This document shows, one piece after another, positions 16,042-18,223 of a stretch of 18,223 bases of DNA. Numbering within the stretch: the stretch's first letter is position 1; each line of letters starts with the position of its first letter. Position numbers and translations under genes: made by a program. The DNA lies in assembly GCA_964547485.1 (NCBI GenBank), contig CAZJNU010000052.1, positions 1 to 18,223 on the forward strand. The letters are read 5' to 3'. The notes beneath the pieces are model-generated. The model saw only the letters and a program-made list of their open reading frames with translations. It ran no database searches and had not been told where the DNA came from. The stretch is from JACJWR01 sp964547485. Lineage in GTDB: Bacteria > Actinomycetota > Actinomycetes > S36-B12 > UBA10799.

Positions 16042-16073
16042 ACCGTACGACAAGCAGTATTGGATGCCGTCAA
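16042..16073 (-). promoter_or_regulatory. Promoter for leaderless transcript of the small membrane gene pair
   Basis: On the minus strand TTGACG (16068-16073) is followed after 20 bp by TACGGT (16042-16047), 6 nt and the GTG start. The spacer is longer than usual. A CGGTACCG palindrome (16038-16045) overlaps the -10 box and could be a binding site or chance. Confidence 0.5.
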
Positions 16074-16122
16074 AGCCCTCAAGCCGATCTGTGCAGGAGT
16101 CGTTACTGAGTGGGTGGTCCGC

Positions 16123-18223
16123 ATGAAGCCCGGTGCCAGGTTGTGGCTGACCTGCGTCGGTGCCCTGCTACTGGCATTCCTTGCTGTGCCGCGCGACTCC
16201 ATAGCAAGTGCGGTCCTCTTCCTGCTTGTCGCGGCCGTCGGTACCATCACCGTCTGCTACGCCGTCTCGGCTAGACGCCTCTGGGCTCGGTCCGCCTGGA
16301 TCGCGCTGGCACTGGGAATGGCCATGTGGACGGCTGCCGACCTGGTCGCGGCGGTGGCAGACTCGGGGTCGAATATTGACCAGTCCCAGACCGGATACAG
16401 CCTGCTGTTCCTTATCGCATACCTGCCGATAATCGTTGCCGTCGGCATCTTCGTCCGGGAAGCGAGTCGACACGAAGATGTCGCCACAGTGTTGGACTCG
16501 CTGATCGTAATGACCGGTGGCGCTCTCGTCCTCTTCGCCACCGTCGTCCAGCCGACCCTGAACCAGATCGACCTGTCCAACACTGCCGTGCTGGAGATGG
16601 CGTGTCGGGTGTCACTGAACCTACTGCTGCTGAGCATTACCGTCCGGCTCTGGTTCTCAACCGATCGCAGCACCAACCAAGGAGTGCGGCTGCTCTCGCT
16701 GGCGTTGGCCTGCCTACTGCTGGCCGCTGGGTGGTACCAGGTCGCGGCCGCGCAGGCGCCCGGCAGCGACGCATTGGCCCTCAGCGATACCGCCATCAAC
16801 GTCCTCTACCTGGCGTTCTTCGCCCTCGCCGGGCTCGCCGCACTCGATCCACAGTCGATAATCGTGCCAACCGGATATGCCGTCGGTACCGCTCACGGCA
16901 GGGCACGGGTTCTCATCGTGTTGGCAGTCTCGGTGCTACTGCCGGTGCTGTTGCTGGTGATCTGGCCCGAGCAAAGGTCGCCGACCCAAACCGGCGTCCT
17001 GGTGGCGCTTACCGTTGCGCTCACCCTGTTGTTGGTATTCCGGATAGGCCTGCTCGTCACGCGATACTCGCACGCGCTGGAGCGGGAGCGGCAACTGCGC
17101 GATATCGGCCAGCAGCTGACCAAGGCGGAGTCTGTTTCAGCCGTCGAGTCGCAACTTGACGGCTTCGCCCGAACGCTGATCGACGATCCGGCCGCCACCG
17201 CGGTGATCACCGATCACGACGAAACCCACGCCGATGCGACTACCGCGGTGCTGCGACTATCGGCAAGCCAGCCCCGTTTCCTGCGGGTTCATTGCCAACG
17301 ACCGCTCTCGGGCGAGAACCGCGACGCCCTGGTCAGCCTCGGAACGAGCCTCGGCATGACCTACGCCCGCCTCGAACTGTCCACCGCCCTGATCAACGAG
17401 GAAGCCCACGCCCGGGTCGAATCGTTGCTGCAGCATTCCAATGACGTGATCGCGATGCTTACTCCGAGCGGACACGTCAGCTACGCCACCCCGGCGGCCC
17501 ACTCGGCTGTCGGCCGGGCTGGCGACGAGATCCTCGGCTATCGGTGGGCGGACTGGTTCACCGACCCTCGGCAGGCGAACCGACTGCTGCGGCGGGCGCG
17601 CTCAGGCGATTCGGTCACCGGTGACCTGATGGTGGCCCGAACCGACGGCAGGACCGGCGAATTCGACATCTCGGTGACCTGGCTGGGGGATCAACGGAAC
17701 TTTGTCGTCACGCATCACGACGTGACCGAACGCCACGATCTGCAGGAGAAACTGAAACATCAGGCCTTCCACGACCCCCTCACCGGGCTGTACAACAGGG
17801 CCGTCTTCCACGAGGAACTCGGGCGGGCGCTGCGGCAGGCGCGCAGAAGTCCGGCGGAATTCGTCGTGATGATGATCGACCTGGACGATTTCAAGATGAT
17901 CAACGACTCACTGGGGCATCCCGCAGGCGACGAGTTGCTGTGTGAGGTCGCGAGAAGGTTGGTCGACTGTCTGCGTGAGGGTGATATCGCGGCTCGGCTC
18001 GGAGGCGATGAATTCGCCGTCATCCTGGAGCGCACCTGGGTACCGGACGATGCCGCCAACGTCGCCCAGCGCATCCTGGACACGCTCGCTGAGCCGGTGA
18101 CGCTGGGTAGCACGGACGTCGTCGTCGGCGCGAGTATCGGGGTGGCCATCGGCAATGCCGCCAGCCGGGACCCGGAGGAGCTTCAGCGCAACGCCGACCT
18201 CGCGCTGTATCAGGCCAAGTACA
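16123..18223 (+). CDS. Membrane PAS-GGDEF protein, probable diguanylate cyclase (partial)
   Basis: The frame is open for 700 codons to the window end. The first 310 residues hold about ten hydrophobic helices. They are followed by a linker rich in charged residues (RYSHALERERQLRDIGQQL), a divergent GAF-like region (about 330-420) and a PAS domain (about 432-540, SNDVIAMLTPSGHVSYA). The GGDEF domain starts at FHDPLTGLYNR (549-559), has DLDDFKMINDSLGH, and an intact GGDEF at 627-631. It should make cyclic di-GMP from GTP; an EAL domain may follow outside the window. ATG at 16123 has GGTGG 5 nt upstream; GTG 16114 is an alternative. It is divergent from the small membrane genes. Confidence 0.9.
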   Translation, partial: MKPGARLWLTCVGALLLAFLAVPRDSIASAVLFLLVAAVGTITVCYAVSARRLWARSAWIALALGMAMWTAADLVAAVADSGSNIDQSQTGYSLLFLIAYLPIIVAVGIFVREASRHEDVATVLDSLIVMTGGALVLFATVVQPTLNQIDLSNTAVLEMACRVSLNLLLLSITVRLWFSTDRSTNQGVRLLSLALACLLLAAGWYQVAAAQAPGSDALALSDTAINVLYLAFFALAGLAALDPQSIIVPTGYAVGTAHGRARVLIVLAVSVLLPVLLLVIWPEQRSPTQTGVLVALTVALTLLLVFRIGLLVTRYSHALERERQLRDIGQQLTKAESVSAVESQLDGFARTLIDDPAATAVITDHDETHADATTAVLRLSASQPRFLRVHCQRPLSGENRDALVSLGTSLGMTYARLELSTALINEEAHARVESLLQHSNDVIAMLTPSGHVSYATPAAHSAVGRAGDEILGYRWADWFTDPRQANRLLRRARSGDSVTGDLMVARTDGRTGEFDISVTWLGDQRNFVVTHHDVTERHDLQEKLKHQAFHDPLTGLYNRAVFHEELGRALRQARRSPAEFVVMMIDLDDFKMINDSLGHPAGDELLCEVARRLVDCLREGDIAARLGGDEFAVILERTWVPDDAANVAQRILDTLAEPVTLGSTDVVVGASIGVAIGNAASRDPEELQRNADLALYQAKY

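Overview
The window is high-GC, with GTG starts common and TANNNT-type -10 boxes. Its gene families are typical of Actinobacteria: PIN-PhoH ATPase, short-chain Z-prenyl synthase, DUF664/DinB, DUF445 and DUF3817. From memory, the order YyaL-like / HlyIII / Z-prenyl synthase matches the Mycobacterium tuberculosis Rv1084-Rv1085c-Rv1086 neighbourhood. An actinobacterium is therefore likely, but I cannot name the genus. The sequence looks like a draft scaffold, because 10 Ns at 10252-10261 sit among long G and C homopolymers.

Layout. 1-59: tail of an unidentified gene. 122-1474 (-): PhoH-like PIN-ATPase. 1657-3609 (+): acetyl-CoA synthetase. 3686-4447 (-): Z-prenyl diphosphate synthase. 4592-5245 (-): unrecognised 217-aa protein. 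5318-5986 (+): HlyIII/PAQR membrane protein. 6038-8161 (-): YyaL-type thioredoxin-domain protein. 8310-8840 (+): DinB/DUF664 protein, whose stop codon overlaps that of the convergent MFS transporter at 8837-10078 (-). 10079-10746: non-coding, with the assembly gap. 10747-11928 (+): an unusual Asp/Glu racemase-AHSA1 fusion. 12023-13312 (-): DUF445 membrane protein. 13417-14841 (+): degenerate GGDEF-EAL gene broken by an in-frame stop. 14902-16035 (-): three small membrane proteins (YccF, DUF3817, and a two-helix protein). 16123 to the end (+): a ten-helix membrane PAS-GGDEF protein cut by the window edge.

Most genes are ordinary housekeeping or membrane genes with no single shared pathway. Two architectural themes stand out. 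First, several convergent gene junctions contain local tandem repeats. In three of them (uppS, hlyIII and yccF 3' ends) the repeats are extra copies of the gene's own last codons and stop region. Second, at least six genes have a TANNNT box 6-8 nt before the start codon and no Shine-Dalgarno sequence, which predicts leaderless transcripts and fixes several start sites.

The most novel protein is the racemase-AHSA1 fusion, which may be controlled from a GTTACCG-N10-CGGTAAC dyad upstream. The two cyclic-di-GMP-type genes look like relatives, one apparently intact and one decaying.
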